Positions 22,139 to 34,292 of a DNA stretch of 64,000 nt are shown one piece after another. Position numbers and translations under genes: made by a program. Source of the DNA: Simmondsia chinensis (Eukaryota; Streptophyta; Magnoliopsida; Caryophyllales; Simmondsiaceae); contig JAGTTD010000009.1 in assembly GCA_018398585.1 (NCBI GenBank), positions 15,629,193 through 15,693,192 on the forward strand, in the 5' to 3' direction. Position 1 is the first letter of the stretch; each line of letters starts with the position of its first letter. A model generated the notes under the pieces. The model was not told the DNA's origin, did no database searches, and saw only the letters and a program-made list of their open reading frames with translations.

Positions 22139-22527
22139 TTAATAAAGGAGGGAGGAAGGGGAGTCACATGGGGGGGGGGGGGGGGGGGGGGGATGCCTGT
22201 AGGGACGACGTACCAGCCATGAGGGGGGACGAGTGATTGGAAAAATTAAAGGAGGGTAAGGGAAGACCAATACTGTACTCGGAGGAGGAAGCACCGATAT
22301 TAGTGGATGACAGAGTCGGATCGGCATGAGAGGAGGAGAAAGAGCGGAGCGAGAACCTGTGGGTGAACCCGGAAGAGAGAGGGGCCGAAATAGGGGCGGC
22401 AGGCAGCAGGGGTCCGGGCGGAGGCTGGATGAGGGAGGTCGGCGGCCGAACAGCAGCTGTTGGTGGCGGTGACAAGGGGGAAGGCATCGACACTGGAGAG
22501 AGAAGGAGAGGAGGAGGTAGCAGCCAT
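22139..22527 (-). pseudogene. Copia 3 gag N-terminal Ser/Pro-rich head
   Basis: From a likely start (MAATSSSPSLSSVDAFPLVT, ATG at 22527 on the minus strand) the sequence is Ser/Pro-rich and low in complexity, with frame changes. It ends at a C tract on the minus strand (22170-22192) that encodes consecutive prolines. The related fragment at 25850-26170 has the same composition. Confidence 0.6.
22170..22192. repeat. 23-nt poly-G tract (polyproline on minus strand)
   Basis: A G run on the plus strand reads as CCC proline codons in Copia 3 gag. It may have expanded by slippage. Confidence 0.85.
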
Positions 22528-22840
22528 GGGGTTCGACACAGTGGTGGCCGGCGAACAGTAGTGACCGGCGACTTGGGTGAAAGGACGACGGGCGAGGGTT
22601 CGACACAAACAATGGCAGCCGGAGCGACGACGGGGGACGGCGATCCTGGGCCGGGAACAGTGGCAAAGATGCGGCGGGACCAAGTGGGAAGAGAGGGGAG
22701 GTCGCCGGTGGTCGCCGGTGGGGGTTAGGTGGTGGCTGGGTTTGGGGGTTAGGATTTCATGGGTTAGGGGTGGCTGTTCGTGACCCCATTTCCCTTTTTT
22801 TTTTTTTTAGGAGAAGGGATTAATTTTTTAGTGTTTGGTA
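22528..22840 (-). other. Copia 3 5' leader
   Basis: Sequence between the gag start and the primer-binding site, G-rich on the plus strand, with a T tract at 22795-22809. Open frames on the plus strand here are not supported by any similarity. Confidence 0.5.
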
Positions 22841-22853
22841 TGCTCTAATACCA
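22841..22853 (-). promoter_or_regulatory. Copia 3 primer-binding site
   Basis: On the minus strand it reads TGGTATTAGAGCA, complementary to the 3' end of initiator methionine tRNA apart from one change, and lies directly after the LTR end. Confidence 0.75.
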
Positions 22854-23010
22854 TGTGAGAATAGGAGTTATGGAGCGTACCCAATAGGGTTGCTGGGGCA
22901 TATATTTATAGTAAAGAGTACAGGAATAATATTAGAATAATATCAGGATAATATCAGAATAATATCAGAATAAATCAATATAATATGTCCTAATACTTCT
23001 AATGCCTTTT
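22854..23010 (-). repeat. Copia 3 5' LTR (partial)
   Basis: In plus orientation it starts TGTGAGAATAGG, touching the primer-binding site. It contains a TATA-like CTATAAATATATG on the minus strand (22903-22917) and a run of AATATCAGAATAATATCAG repeats (22925-22975). Its outer end is not clear and no partner LTR exists in the window. Confidence 0.65.
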
Positions 23011-23526
23011 TTTTTAAGTTTTAAGTTGCAAATCATTAATTTCGAGGAAAATTTCAAATATTCGAAATTTAATAACATCACTCATAACTACTTTTTAGTA
23101 TTAGTAAGTAATATACCATAGTAATGACTCTAAAAAATATGTGGAAAAAGAGAGAACTTTATAAATATATTAAAAACGTATACAAAATATATAAGATATA
23201 TATTAGTTTATATAGTGGATACCAATACGGACCCTCTAGCAAAGACCATTCGTGTGGCGTAAGGATGCGAATTCAAGGTGTATGTCTCAATGTGTATTGC
23301 AGATAATTGGCCTTTTATTTCAATTTCTTTAGCTTTCGACATAATTTTTATGAGTGTTTATGGAAGAAAATAGTATAAATATTGAAAGGAAACTATCACT
23401 TAGGCATCTTAAGGTTTGAAAATTTATTACCTATTATATACAATGAGATACCCTGAGGTTTCAATTGTTTTATCAATTAGATACCTTATGTTGGAATTTA
23501 ATGAATTTTTGTATAAATCTTACTAA
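23011..23526. other. AT-rich spacer
   Basis: No coding or known repeat recognised between the Copia 3 LTR and Helitron-like copy X'. Confidence 0.35.
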
Positions 23527-24126
23527 TCGATCAATATATTTAATTCTAAGTTGATAAAATCTCTCATTCCCTCATTCTCAATATTTTAACCACTCATAAT
23601 TTTTAATCCCAAAAAAATTAAATTCCAGAATTCTTTAAATTGAAAGCAATATAAAAACCATCTTCTAAAATGGTAAAATAACTGACGACCATTAATGCCA
23701 CAACACCCCACTTCTTCCATTGTGCAGTCAAAAAATTCCATTTAACTCCTAAATTTCACAAAATCAAAAAATAAGAATTATTTCTACTCTCGACAAATCT
23801 AGAGCAATAAAAAATTCTCATTATCCACACATAAAAATTCCATATTCACATTTCCAAAAATATTTGATCTCATCATGTTTATTTTTTGCCCTAATCATCT
23901 CGGTCTTATGCAAATTTAAGGTGTGTAATTAATCTATTATCTTTGTAATTTCTTTTGGTACTAGATTGCTCAAAATTTTTTGGCACAATTAGTTTTTGGC
24001 ATTTATTTAATTGCTTACCGAATTAGCACATAACCAAATTTTATGTGTACTTATGACTTAAAATTATAACCAATAAGAGAATCTAAGTTGTGATGCTGGA
24101 ATCTCACCACAATTGTTATAATCTAG
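23527..24126 (+). mobile_element. Helitron-like element X, inverted copy (X')
   Basis: This is the reverse complement of the X sequences at 25161, 27596, 30620 and 33676. In this orientation it starts TCGATCAATATATTTAATTC and ends with an imperfect hairpin, TTGTGATGCTGGAATCTCAC then CACAA, followed within about 10 nt by CTAG (24123-24126). TC start, subterminal hairpin and CTAG end are Helitron hallmarks. No Rep/helicase coding is present, so it is non-autonomous. With X at 25161 it forms a ~580-bp inverted repeat around a ~1 kb spacer. Confidence 0.6.
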
Positions 24127-24382
24127 ATAATTTATCTAAATCTATATCTATGCTATTTATTAAGTACAAGTTGTTACTTCTTTCCCCTCCCTCGAATCTC
24201 AAGGTTTGAAAGTAACTTCCTAAGCAACCGTGGGTAACTTTCTCACCACTCTTTCCATATTACAATATCCAATCAAAATTATACATAACCATCAGTCAAC
24301 ATTGGCGTTTGATGGTAAATTAAGCTGAATTTTACAAAATGCATTTTGTTTTTCAAAAATATTGCGATGATCATATACATAC

Positions 24383-24444
<62 letters not shown>

Positions 24445-25160
24445 ATATATTTCCATTCTAAATTAAAGGAACTCAAATTTTATGGCTCTCTTACTCTCCA
24501 CTTTCTCTATCTCTATCAAATTATTAGATGGGTCAATCGAAGTTCCAATTATTTTAGATATCTCCTATTTGCGAGTGTACGTGATTTAGAGACGCAGTCT
24601 ATTTAGCCTTGGAGATTTTTGCTACTAAGGTCTTTGCAAGATGACATTGTTAGAGAGGAGAAATCAACCCTCTAGAATAGTTTTTGGATGTCAAATATAC
24701 GATAATTTTTATTAAATTTTACTTACTTTATTTATTATGTTTGGTTGATCATGTTAATTGGTTTTATTTTCACTCTATAAATAAAAAATAACATGTCAAT
24801 CACCAAGATACCAAACTAAATAATTAAACGCACATATACGAAAAGGAAAAATAAGATTTGTAAAATTTTCACATAAAACTATTTCAACTTATAATCTACA
24901 CATATGAATGATATTAATATAATATTAAGATAGCAAACTAAATGATATTACGTACTGCACTAAATTTTTAAATATTCGAATATAACGCCTGACATAAAAA
25001 TTTATAATTTATCTATCTTATTATCTTTATTTATCTATCTATTCTATATATTTAAGGAGAAGTCTCCCTCTCCCAAAACAAAGAAATACCCCATTCCAAT
25101 CATCTCATCAATACGCAGAAAGTGCTGTCGTTTTCTTTAACCGGCCCCACCCACGACTCT
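24127..25160. other. AT-rich spacer with Helitron-like 5' ends and a TA microsatellite
   Basis: Two plus-strand sequences resemble Helitron 5' termini: TCTATATCTATGCTATTTAT at 24141 and TCTATCTATTCTATATATTT at 25034, the latter followed by AAGGAGAAGTCTCCC. No matching CTAG hairpin end was found for them. The TA repeat is at 24393-24436. No gene was seen. Confidence 0.45.
24393..24436. repeat. (TA)n microsatellite
   Basis: A run of alternating A and T, with short interrupted extensions containing ACATACAT upstream and GTATGTA downstream. Confidence 0.9.
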
Positions 25161-25750
25161 TTATAACAATTGTGGTGAGATTCCGGCATCACAACTTAGT
25201 TTCTCTTATTGGTTATAATTTTAAGTCATAAGTACACATAAAATTTGGTTATGTGCTAATTCGGTAAGCAATTAAATAAATGCCAAAAACTAATTGTACC
25301 AAAAAATTTTGAGCAATCTAGTACCAAAAGAAATTACAAAAATAATAGATTAATTACACACCTTAAATTTGCATAAGACCGCGATGATTAGGGCGAAAAA
25401 TAAACATGATGAGATCAAATATGTTTGGAAATGTGAATATGAAATTTTTATGAGTGGATAATGAGAATTCTTTATTGCTCTAGATTTGTCGAGAGTAGAA
25501 ATAATTCTTATTTTTTGATTTTGTAAAATTTTGGAGTTAAATGGAATTTTGTAACTGCACAATGGAAGAAGTGGGGTGTTGTGGCATTAATGGTCGGCAG
25601 TTATTTCACCATTTTTGAAGATGGTCTTTATATTGCTTTCAATTTAAAGAATTCTGGCATTTAATTTTTTTGGAATTTAAAATTATGAATTGTTAAAATA
25701 TTGAGAATGAGGGAATGAGAGATTTTAGGGGGGAAGGGGAAGTTATCAAC
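25161..25750 (-). mobile_element. Helitron-like element X, copy 1 (5' end cut)
   Basis: It matches the other X copies from TTATAACAATTGTGGTGAGA to AAGTTATCAAC, but lacks the last ~25 bp that form the Helitron 5' terminus elsewhere and lacks CTAG at its left edge. Copia gag sequence starts immediately after it. Confidence 0.6.
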
Positions 25751-27595
25751 CCCAACCCTAGCGCGCATCTCCTTTCACCAGAGCTCTCTCTCCCATGGTG
25801 GTTTTCCAAGGTTGCATAGTGTTCGATTCTCTCAAGACCAGAGTCATGGCTGCACCAACCCCCTCCTCCCCCTCGCCGGCTATTGCCCAACCTCGTTCTC
25901 CCTCTCTCGCCTCACCCATGGTGGAATTTCCCCACACGTCGGCCACCACCCTGCCTTCACCACCCAACCTCGGGTCTCTACACACCTCAGCGTCCTGTTT
26001 CCTGTCTCAAGTGTCGGTTCCCCCTTCTCTCTCCCAAATATACCGATTGGTTTCAATGGCTCCTCACCCAATCTCTCTTCTCCCTTCCTCACCTCTTTCC
26101 CAGGAATGCCCTACACAGCCCACTCTCCTCCAGCGAACCCACTCCCCTTGTCATCTATCACGAGCCTTGTTACCATCAAACTCGAAAACCCTACCGACTA
26201 TACTGCCTGGAGAGAATAGGTTACTATGATACCACATGCCCACTGTCTCATGGGCTTTGTTGATGGCTCGCTTCCAAGTCCTCCTCCCAAATACAAACTC
26301 CAACTGGTGTCTACCTCTCTAACCCTGAATTTCAAAACTGGTCCTGTGTTGACCAAAGTATTAGGGCTTGTTTGTCTGCCTCCCTTGCACAGTCTATCCT
26401 CAATGATGTCATACTCTAACCCATGTCCAAGGCTATGTGGGATGCCCTAGCTAAACGTTTTAGGGGTCACCCTTTAGCCAAAGAATTTGACTTACGATCA
26501 CAACTTGTTACATTACGAAAAGATAATAAAACTATGACTGCTTACCTCACCGAACTCAAGACTATTGCAGATGACCTCGCAGCCATTGACTCCATGGTTT
26601 CTAATCAGGAATTGATGCACTATGCTCTCTTCGGTCTTCCCCGGGAATATGCTGCCTTCAACACCTTCACTCGCCAGTCCTCTCGTGATCTGCCATTTGA
26701 ACAACTTAAAATAGACCTACTAGATGAAGAAGTAGCTTTGCCCCGGATTTACGCTCGATCCAATGTCGAGCACGGTCATGCACTCGCTACAACTGGTCAT
26801 GCCCCTGATTCCTCGGGTCCAAACCGGGGTCGTGGTGGGCGTGAGCGAAATGGTGGTGGAGGGCGCAACTCCAACCGTCAAGGAAGTCATGGAGGGCATG
26901 GTGGAACACGAGGTCAGCCGCACCCTAGTTCGGGTCAACAGGCGTATGGTTAACCGCACCCAGTGCCACAACCATGGGCTCGTCCGGCTTCACGTCAGCT
27001 CCAAGAAGGTATACTAGGTCCCGGGCCTCTTGTTTGTTAGATTTGTCATCAAGCAGATCATGCTGCCTCTCTATGTCTCCATCACAATGCAACACCGATC
27101 TTTCCCACTCTCTCTCTGCCATGTCCGTTACAAATCCTGCTGATCATACATGGTACCCTGACTTAGGCGCGTCTAACCATATGACATCAAACCCAGGTAT
27201 TTTGAAACACGTTTCTCCTTACACTGGTTTTCAATCTATTCAAGTTGGCAATGGTTCCTCGTTACCCGTTATCCGTTACAAATGTTGGTACTTCTAAATT
27301 GCGTGCTCCCTCACGTGACCTTAATCTTTCCAAAGTTTTTTTGTTCCTGGCCTTACTCACAATCTCCCCTCTATTAAACAACTGTGTCGCAAAAACAACT
27401 GTAGTGTCCAATTTGACTCGTCCTCCTTCTGTGTCGAGGACAAGGTTACGGGGATACCCCTGCTCTGGATACTCAGTAATGGACCGCTCTATGGCTTCTC
27501 TCCACATCTCCTTGGGCTCGTTGCACAGGCTGCTTCCGCAGATTTATGGCACAGGCGCTTAGGACACTTGAGTCATGCTGTTTTTGATAAACTAT
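25751..27595 (+). pseudogene. Copia gag-protease-preintegrase fragment, copy A
   Basis: Same family as Copia 3. It reads a Ser/Pro-rich head (MAAPTPSSPSPAIAQPRSPS at 25849), a capsid (LVTIKLENPTDYTAWRE, then TAG at 26217-26219), CFRD-type capsid helices (DLAAIDSMVSNQELMHYALF), an Arg/Gly-rich nucleocapsid (about 26815-26900), protease DLGASNHMTSN (about 27160) and preintegrase ending LSHAVFDKLSRL at 27570-27600. No LTR, primer site, integrase core or RT is attached. The stop in place of the Gln codon of WREQV is shared by copies B and C. Confidence 0.82.
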
Positions 27596-28213
27596 CTAGA
27601 TTATAACAATTGTGGTGAGATTTCGGCATCACAACTTAGTTTCTCTTATTGGTTATAATTTTAAGTCATAAGTACACATAAAATTTGGTTATGTGCTAGT
27701 TCGGTAAGCAATTAAATAAATGCCAAAAACTAATTGTACCAAAAAATTTTGAGCAATCTAGTACCAAAAGAAATTTCAAAGATAATAGATTAATTACACA
27801 TCTTAAATTTGCATAAGACCGAGATGATTAGGGCGAAAAATAAACATGATGAGATCAAATATTTCTGGAAATGTGAATATGGAATTTCTATGTGTGGATA
27901 ATGAGAATTCTTTATTGCTCTAGATTTGTCGAGAGTAGAAATAATTCTTATTTTTTGATTTTGTAAAATTTTGGAGTTAAATGGAATTTTGTAACTGCAC
28001 AATGGAAGAAGTGGGGTGTTGTGGCATTAATGGTCGACAGTTATTTTACCATTTTAGAAGATGGTCTTCATATTGCTTTAAATTTAAAGAATTCTGGCAT
28101 TTAATTTTTTTGGGATTAAAAATTATGAGTGGTTAAAATATTGAGAATGAGGGAATGAGAGATTTTAGGGGGGAAGGGGTAGTTATCAACTTAGAATTAA
28201 ATATATAGATAGA
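27596..28213 (-). mobile_element. Helitron-like element X, copy 2
   Basis: On the minus strand it runs from TCTATCTATATATTTAATTC to an imperfect hairpin (GTTGTGATGCCG ... TCTCACCACAA) and CTAG at 27596-27599. It has no coding. Its 5' end (GA at 28212-28213 on plus) abuts the CTAG of Y exactly. Because CTAGATTA is also in frame with the Copia reading, the left boundary could be a few bases off. Confidence 0.6.
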
Positions 28214-28893
28214 CTAGTGTGATCTCATGCTACACACGGGGCCATTTATGTTTAAAAATATTCTTTTGATGTATTATCAGGTTAAATTTTTGTAGTGGTG
28301 TCTTTATTCTATTTATACTCCTATTTTTAAAATTTATTTGTAATTTTTTCTTTTAGATTACGGAATGAATATATTATTTTATTTTTTGTTATAAAGTGTA
28401 TCTTATATGAGATTGAATGATTTATTTTAGATTTACATGGCTATTTTTGGCTTTTTTCCACATTATGTTATTTTGATGTATTTGATTGTTTTCAATGTGA
28501 GTTAGATAATGATGTTTATTTTGGTAATAGAATTGTATTTGTATCTATCATCTTTTATTGGGATAAAATTTAATCTCTAATATTTTTAGACTTGAATTAA
28601 AGTTTATTCATCTTTTTTTTCCCTTAAGATTGAAGAATGTATTTTTAGCTCTTTCAATCATTATTAATTTATATTGAACGATAGTTCTTTTTAGTAATAT
28701 AATAAACTTTGTATGTGTTTGTTTTATAAATTATGAGAGAAGCTTATGTTTTTTTTAGAATAAAGACAGAGATTTTTTGAAGTAATGACTTCTCTATAAT
28801 AGATTGTAGTGTACAGATATAGATAAATAGATTAATTTTTCCAAAGTTGAAATAATTTTTATTTTTGTAATTCTATACTTAGTTGTGTCACAC
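28214..28893 (-). mobile_element. Helitron-like element Y, copy 1 (cut by duplication junction)
   Basis: On plus it starts CTAGTGTGATCTCATGCTAC. On minus this is a hairpin end (CCCGTGTGTAGCATGAG) followed six bases later by CTAG. An internal Helitron-5'-like sequence ends at 28838. It runs to the SINE at 28894; the rest of Y is absent because the duplication junction lies inside the SINE. Confidence 0.6.
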
Positions 28894-29050
28894 CGAAGGG
28901 GGTACCAACATGCTGACACCGAATCCCATTAGAACTTTGAATCAAGTATACATGGGCAAGAGTAGTACCAGGATGGGTGACTGGCTGGGAAGTCCTCACC
29001 CCTCGGGTTGGGAGTACTTGAAAATAGCCTCTGTTGAGGGTACCCCTCGG
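28894..29050 (+). mobile_element. 5S-headed SINE, 5' part only (S5)
   Basis: The head is a diverged 5S sequence (CACCGAATCCCATTAGAACT, AGAGTAGTACCAGGATGGGT, GGCTGGGAAGTCCTCACCCC). It is cut at CCCTCGG and fused to Copia gag at the duplication junction. It is preceded by one half of the target duplication (TTAGTTGTGTCACAC). Confidence 0.75.
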
Positions 29051-30619
29051 CGTCCCTGTTTCCTGTCTCAAGTGTCGGTTCCCCCTTCTCTCTCCCAAAT
29101 ATACCGATTGGTTTCAATGGCTCCTCACCCAATCTCTCTTCTCCCTTCCTCACCTCTTTCCCAGGAATGCCCTACACAGCCCCCTCTCCTCCAGCGAACC
29201 CACTCCCCGTGTCATCTATCACGCGCATTGTTACCATCAAACTCGAAAACCCTACCGACTATACTGCCTGGAGAGAATAGGTTTCTATGATACTACGTGC
29301 CCACTGTCTCATGGGCTTTGTTGATGGCTCGCTTCCATGTCCTGCCTCCCAAATACAAACTCGAACAAGTGTCTACCTCTCTAACCCTGAATTTCAAAAC
29401 TGGTCTTGTGTTGACCAAAGTATTAGGGCTTGTTTGTCTGTCTCCCTTGCTCGGTCTATCCTCAATGATGTCATACTCCACCCCACATCCAAGGCTATGT
29501 GGGATACCCTAGCTAAATGTTTTAGGGATCACTCTTAAGCCAAAGAATTTGACCTACGATCACAACTTGTTACATTACGAAAAGATAATAAAACTATGAA
29601 TGCTTGCCTCACCGAACTCAAGACTATTTCTGATGACCTCGCAGCCATTGACTCCATGGTTTCTAATCGGGAATTGATGCACTATGCTCTCTTCGGTCTT
29701 CCCCGGGAATATGCTGCCTTCAACACCTTCACTCGCCAGTCCTCTCGTGATCTTCCGTTTGAACAACTTAAAATAGCCCTACTAGATGAAGAAGTAGCAT
29801 TGTCCCGTATTCACGCTCGATCCAATGTCGAGCACGGTCATGCACTCGCTACTACTGGTCATGCCCCTAATTCCTCAGGTCCAAACCGGGGTCGTGGTGG
29901 GCGTGGACGAAATGGCCGTGGAGGGCGCAACTCTGAACACGAGGTCAACCGCACCCTAGTTCAGGTCAACAAGCGTACGGTTAACCGCACCCAGTGCCAC
30001 AACCATGGGCTCGTCCGGCTTCACGTCAGCTCCAAGAAGGTATACTAGGTTCCGGGCCTCTTGTTAGTTAGATTTGTCATCAAGCAAATCATGCTACCTC
30101 TCTATGTCCACATCACAATGCGACACCGATCTTTCCTACTCTCTCTCGACCATGTCCGTTACAAATCCTGCTGATCATACATGGTACCCTGACTTAGGCG
30201 CGTCTAACCATATGATATCAAACCCAGGCATTTTGAAACACGTTTCTCCTTACACTGGTTTTCAATCTATTCAAGTTGGCAATGGTTCCCCGTTACCCGT
30301 TACACATGTTGGTACTTCCAAATTGCGTGCTCCCTCACGTGACCTTAATCTTTCCAAAGTTTTTTTGTTCCTGGCCTTACTCACAATCTCCTCTCTATAA
30401 AACAACTGTGTCGCAAAAACAACTTTAGTGTCCAATTTGACTCGTCCTCCTTCTGTGTCACGGACAAGGTTACGGGGATACCCCTGCTCAGGATACTCAA
30501 TAATGGACCGCTCTATGGCTTCTCTCCACATCTCACTGGGCTCGTTGTACAGGCTGCTTCCGCAAATTTATGGCACAGGCACTTAGGACACTTGAGTCAT
30601 GCTGTTTTTGATAAACTAT
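29051..30619 (+). pseudogene. Copia gag-protease-preintegrase fragment, copy B
   Basis: Duplicate of copy A starting mid-gag. It has the same TAG after TDYTAWRE (about 29277) and an extra TAA at 29536-29538. A deletion of roughly 40 bp in the nucleocapsid joins GGRNS to EHEVNRTL in another frame (about 29930). The protease region DLGASNHMISN lies near 30190. It cannot encode a working product. Confidence 0.8.
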
Positions 30620-31237
30620 CTAGATTATAACAATTGTGGTGAGATTTCGGCATCACAACTTAGTTTCTCTTATTGGTTATAATTTTAAGTCATAAGTACG
30701 CATAAAATTTGGTTATGTGCTAATTCGGTAAGCAATTAAATAAATGCCAAAAACTAACTTTACCAAAATATTTTGAGCAATCTAGTACCAAAAGAAATTA
30801 CAAAGATAATAGATTAATTACACACCTTAAATTTGCATAAGACCGAGATGATTAGGGCGAAAAATAAACATGATGAGATCAAATATTTTTGGAAATGTGA
30901 ATATGGAATTTCAATGTGTGGATAATGGGAATTCCTTATTGCTCTAGATTTGTCGAGGGTAGAAATAATTCTTATTTTTTGATTTTGTAAAATTTTGGAG
31001 TTAAATGGAATTTTGTAACTGCACAATGGAAGAAGTGGGGTGTTGTGGCATTAATGGTCGACAGTTATTTTACCATTTTAGAAGATGGTCTTTATATTGT
31101 TTTCAATTTAAAGAATTTTGGCATTTAATTTTTTTGGGATTAAAAATTATGAGTGGTTAAAATATTGAGAATGAGGGAATGAGAGATTTTAGGGGGGAAG
31201 GGGTAGTTATCAACTTAGAATTAAATATATAGATAGA
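30620..31237 (-). mobile_element. Helitron-like element X, copy 3
   Basis: Same structure as copy 2: CTAG at 30620-30623, hairpin ATTGTGGTGA ... ATCACAACT, and GA at 31236-31237 abutting the CTAG of Y copy 2. Confidence 0.6.
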
Positions 31238-31917
31238 CTAGTGTGATCCCATGCTACACACGGGGCCATTTATGTTTAAAAATATTCTTTTGATGTATTA
31301 TCAAGTTAAATTTTTGTAATGGTGTCTTTATTCTATTTATACTCCTATTTTTAAAATTTATTTGTAATTTATTCTTTTAGATTACGGAATGAATATATTA
31401 TTTTATTTTTTGTTATAAAGTGTATCTTATATGAGATTGAATGATTTATTTTAGATTTACGTGGCCATTTTTGGCTTTTTTCCACATTATGTTATTTTGA
31501 TGTATTTGATAGTTTTCAATGTGAGTTAGATAATGATGTTTATTTTGGTAATAGAATTGTATTTGTATCTATCACCTTTTATTGGGATAAAATTTAATCT
31601 CTAATATTTTTAGACTTGAATTAAAGTTTATTCATCTTTTTTTTCCCTTAAGATTGAAGAATGTATTTTTAGCTCTTTCAATCATTATTAATTTATGTTG
31701 AACGATAGTTCTTTTTAGTAAAATAATAAACTTTGTATGTGTTTGTTTTATAAATTATGAGAGAAGCTTATGTTTTTTTTAGGATAAAGACAGAGATTTT
31801 TTGAAGTAATGACTTCTCTATAATAGATTGTAGTGTACAGATATAGATAAATAGATTAATTTTTCCAAAGTTGAAATAATTTTTAGTTTTGTAATTCTAT
31901 ACTTAGTTTTGTCACAC
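31238..31917 (-). mobile_element. Helitron-like element Y, copy 2 (cut)
   Basis: On the minus strand the hairpin CCCCGTGTGTAGCATGGG pairs better than in copy 1, with a six-base stem, and is followed by ATCACACTAG. The sequence otherwise parallels 28214-28893 and ends at the SINE head. Confidence 0.6.
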
Positions 31918-32075
31918 CAAAGAGGGTACCAATATGCTGACACCGAATCCCATTAGAACTTTGAAATCAAGTATACATGGGCAAGAGTAGTACCAGGATG
32001 GGTGACCGGCTGGGAAGTCCTCACCCCTCAAGTTGGGAGGACTTGAAAATAGCCTCTCCTTGGGGTACCCCTCGG
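31918..32075 (+). mobile_element. 5S-headed SINE, 5' part only (S6)
   Basis: Second duplicate of the SINE head, again cut at GTACCCCTCGG and fused to Copia gag. The half target duplication TTAGTTTTGTCACAC precedes it. Confidence 0.75.
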
Positions 32076-33675
32076 TATCCCTGTTTCCTGTCTCAAGTGT
32101 CGGTTCCCCCTTCTCTCTCCCAAATATACCGATTGGTTTCAATGGCTCCTCACCCAATCTCTCTTCTCCCTTCCTCACCTCTTTCCCAGGAATGCCCTAC
32201 ACAGTCCCCTCTCCTCCAGCGAACCCACTCTCCGTGTCATCTATCACGCGCCTTGTTACCATCAAACTCGAAAACCCTACCGACTATACTGCCTGGAGAG
32301 AATAGGTTTCTATGACACTACGTGCCTACTATCTCACGGGCTTTGTTGATGGCTCGCTTCCATGTCCTCCATCCCAAATACAAACTCCAACTGGATTCGA
32401 CCTCTCTAACCCTGAATTTCAAAACTGGTCCTGTGTTGACCAAAGTATTAGGGCTTGTTTGTCTGCCTCCCTTGCTCGGTCTATCCTCAATGATGTCATA
32501 CTCCACCCCACGTCCAAGGCTATGTGGGATACCCTAGCTAAACGTTTTAGGGATCACACTTTAGCCGAAGAATTTGACCTATGATCACAACTTGTTACAT
32601 TATGAAAATATAATAAAACTATGACTGCTTGCCTCACCGAACTCAAGACTATTGCAGATGACCTCGCAGCCATTGACTCCATGGTTTCTAATCGGGAATT
32701 GATGCACTATGCTCTCTTCGGTCTTCCCCGGGAATATGCTGCCTTCAACTCCTTCACTCGCTGGTCCTCTCGTGATCTGCCGTTTGAACAACTTAAAATA
32801 TCCCTACTAGATGAAGAAGTAGCTTTGCCCCGGATTCACGTTCAATCCAATGTCGAGCACGGTCATGCACTCGCTACTACTAGTCATGCCCCTGATTCCT
32901 CTGGTCCAAACCGGGGTCGTGGTGGGCGTGGGCGAAATGGTCATGGAGGGCGCAACTCTAACCGTCAAGGAAGTCATGAAGGGCGTGGTGGAACACGAGG
33001 ACAACCGTACCCTAGTTCGGGTCAATAGGCGTACGGTTAACCGCACCCAGTGCCACAACCATGGGCTCGTCCGGCTTCACGTCAGCTCCAAGAAGGTATA
33101 CTAGGTCCCGGGCCTCTTGTTTGTTAGATTTGTCATCAAGCAGATCATGCTGCCTCTCTATGTCCACATCACAATGCAACACCGATCTTTCCCACTCTCT
33201 CTCTGCCATGTCCGTTACAAATCCTGCTGATCATGCATGGTACCCTGACTTAGGTGCGTCTAACCATATGACATCAAACCCAGGTATTTTGAAACACGTT
33301 TCTCCTTACACTGGTTTTTAATCTATTCAAGTTGGCAATGGTTCCCCGTTACCCGTTACACATCTTGGTACTTCTAAATTGCGTGCTCCCTCACGTGACC
33401 TTAATCTTTCCAAAGTTTTTTTGTTCCTGGCCTTACTCACAATCTCCTCTCTATTAAACAACTGTGTCGCAAAAACAATTGTAGTGTCCAATTTGACTCG
33501 TCCTCCTTCTATGTCAAGGACAAGGATACGGGGATACCCCTGCTCAGGATACTCAGTAATGGACCGCTCTATGGCTTCTCTCCACATCTCACTGGGCTCG
33601 TTGCACAGGCTGCTTCCGCAGATTTATGGCACAGGCACTTAGGACAGTTGAGTCATGCTGTTTTTGATAAACTAT
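32076..33675 (+). pseudogene. Copia gag-protease-preintegrase fragment, copy C
   Basis: Third duplicate. It shares the TAG after TDYTAWRE (about 32303) and adds TGA at 32582-32584 and another stop in the nucleocapsid (33027). It keeps DLGASNHMTSN near 33245 and ends LSHAVFDKLSRL at 33675. Confidence 0.8.
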
Positions 33676-34292
33676 CTAGATTATAACAATTAAGGTGAGA
33701 TTCTGGCATCACAACTTAGTTTCTCTTATGGGTTATAATTTTAAGTCATAAGTAAACATAAAATTTGGTTATGTGCTAATTCGGTAAGCAATTAAACAAA
33801 TGCCAAAAACTAATTGTACCAAAAAATTTTGAGCAATCTAGTACCAAAAGAAATTACAAAGATAATAGATTAATTACACAACTTAAATTTGCATAAGACC
33901 GAGATGATTAGGGCGAAAAGTAAACATGATGAGTTCTAATATTTTTGGAAATGTGAATATGGAATTTCTATGTGTGGATAATGAGAATTCTTTATTGCTC
34001 TAGATTTGTCAAGAGTAGAAATAATTCTTATTTTTTAATTTTGTAAAATTTTGGAGTTAAATGGAATTTTGTTATTGCACAATGGAAGAAGTGGGATGTT
34101 GTGGCATTAATGGTCGACAGTTATTTTACCATTTTAGAAGATGGTCTTTATATTGCTTTCAATTTAAAGAATTTTGGCATTTAATTTTTTTGGGATTAAA
34201 AATTATGAGTGGTTAAAATATTGAGAATGAGGGAATGAGGGATTTTAGGGGGAAGGGGTAGTTATCAACTTAGAATTAAATATATAGATGGA
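33676..34292 (-). mobile_element. Helitron-like element X, copy 4
   Basis: CTAG at 33676-33679, a weakened hairpin (TAAGGTGA here instead of TGTGGTGA), and GA at 34291-34292 abutting the CTAG of Y copy 3. Confidence 0.6.

Noticed and set aside
22363..22783. Plus-strand Gly/Arg-rich open frames
   Set aside because: They are antisense readings of the Ser/Pro-rich head and leader of Copia 3 gag.
24141..25060. Complete plus-strand Helitrons in the X'/X spacer
   Set aside because: Good 5' ends are present, but no hairpin plus CTAG 3' end was found on that strand.
27596..34292. X repeats as LTRs flanking the Copia fragments
   Set aside because: X has no TG...CA ends, no primer site or polypurine tract beside it, and occurs as an inverted copy without Copia sequence; its ends fit Helitrons better.
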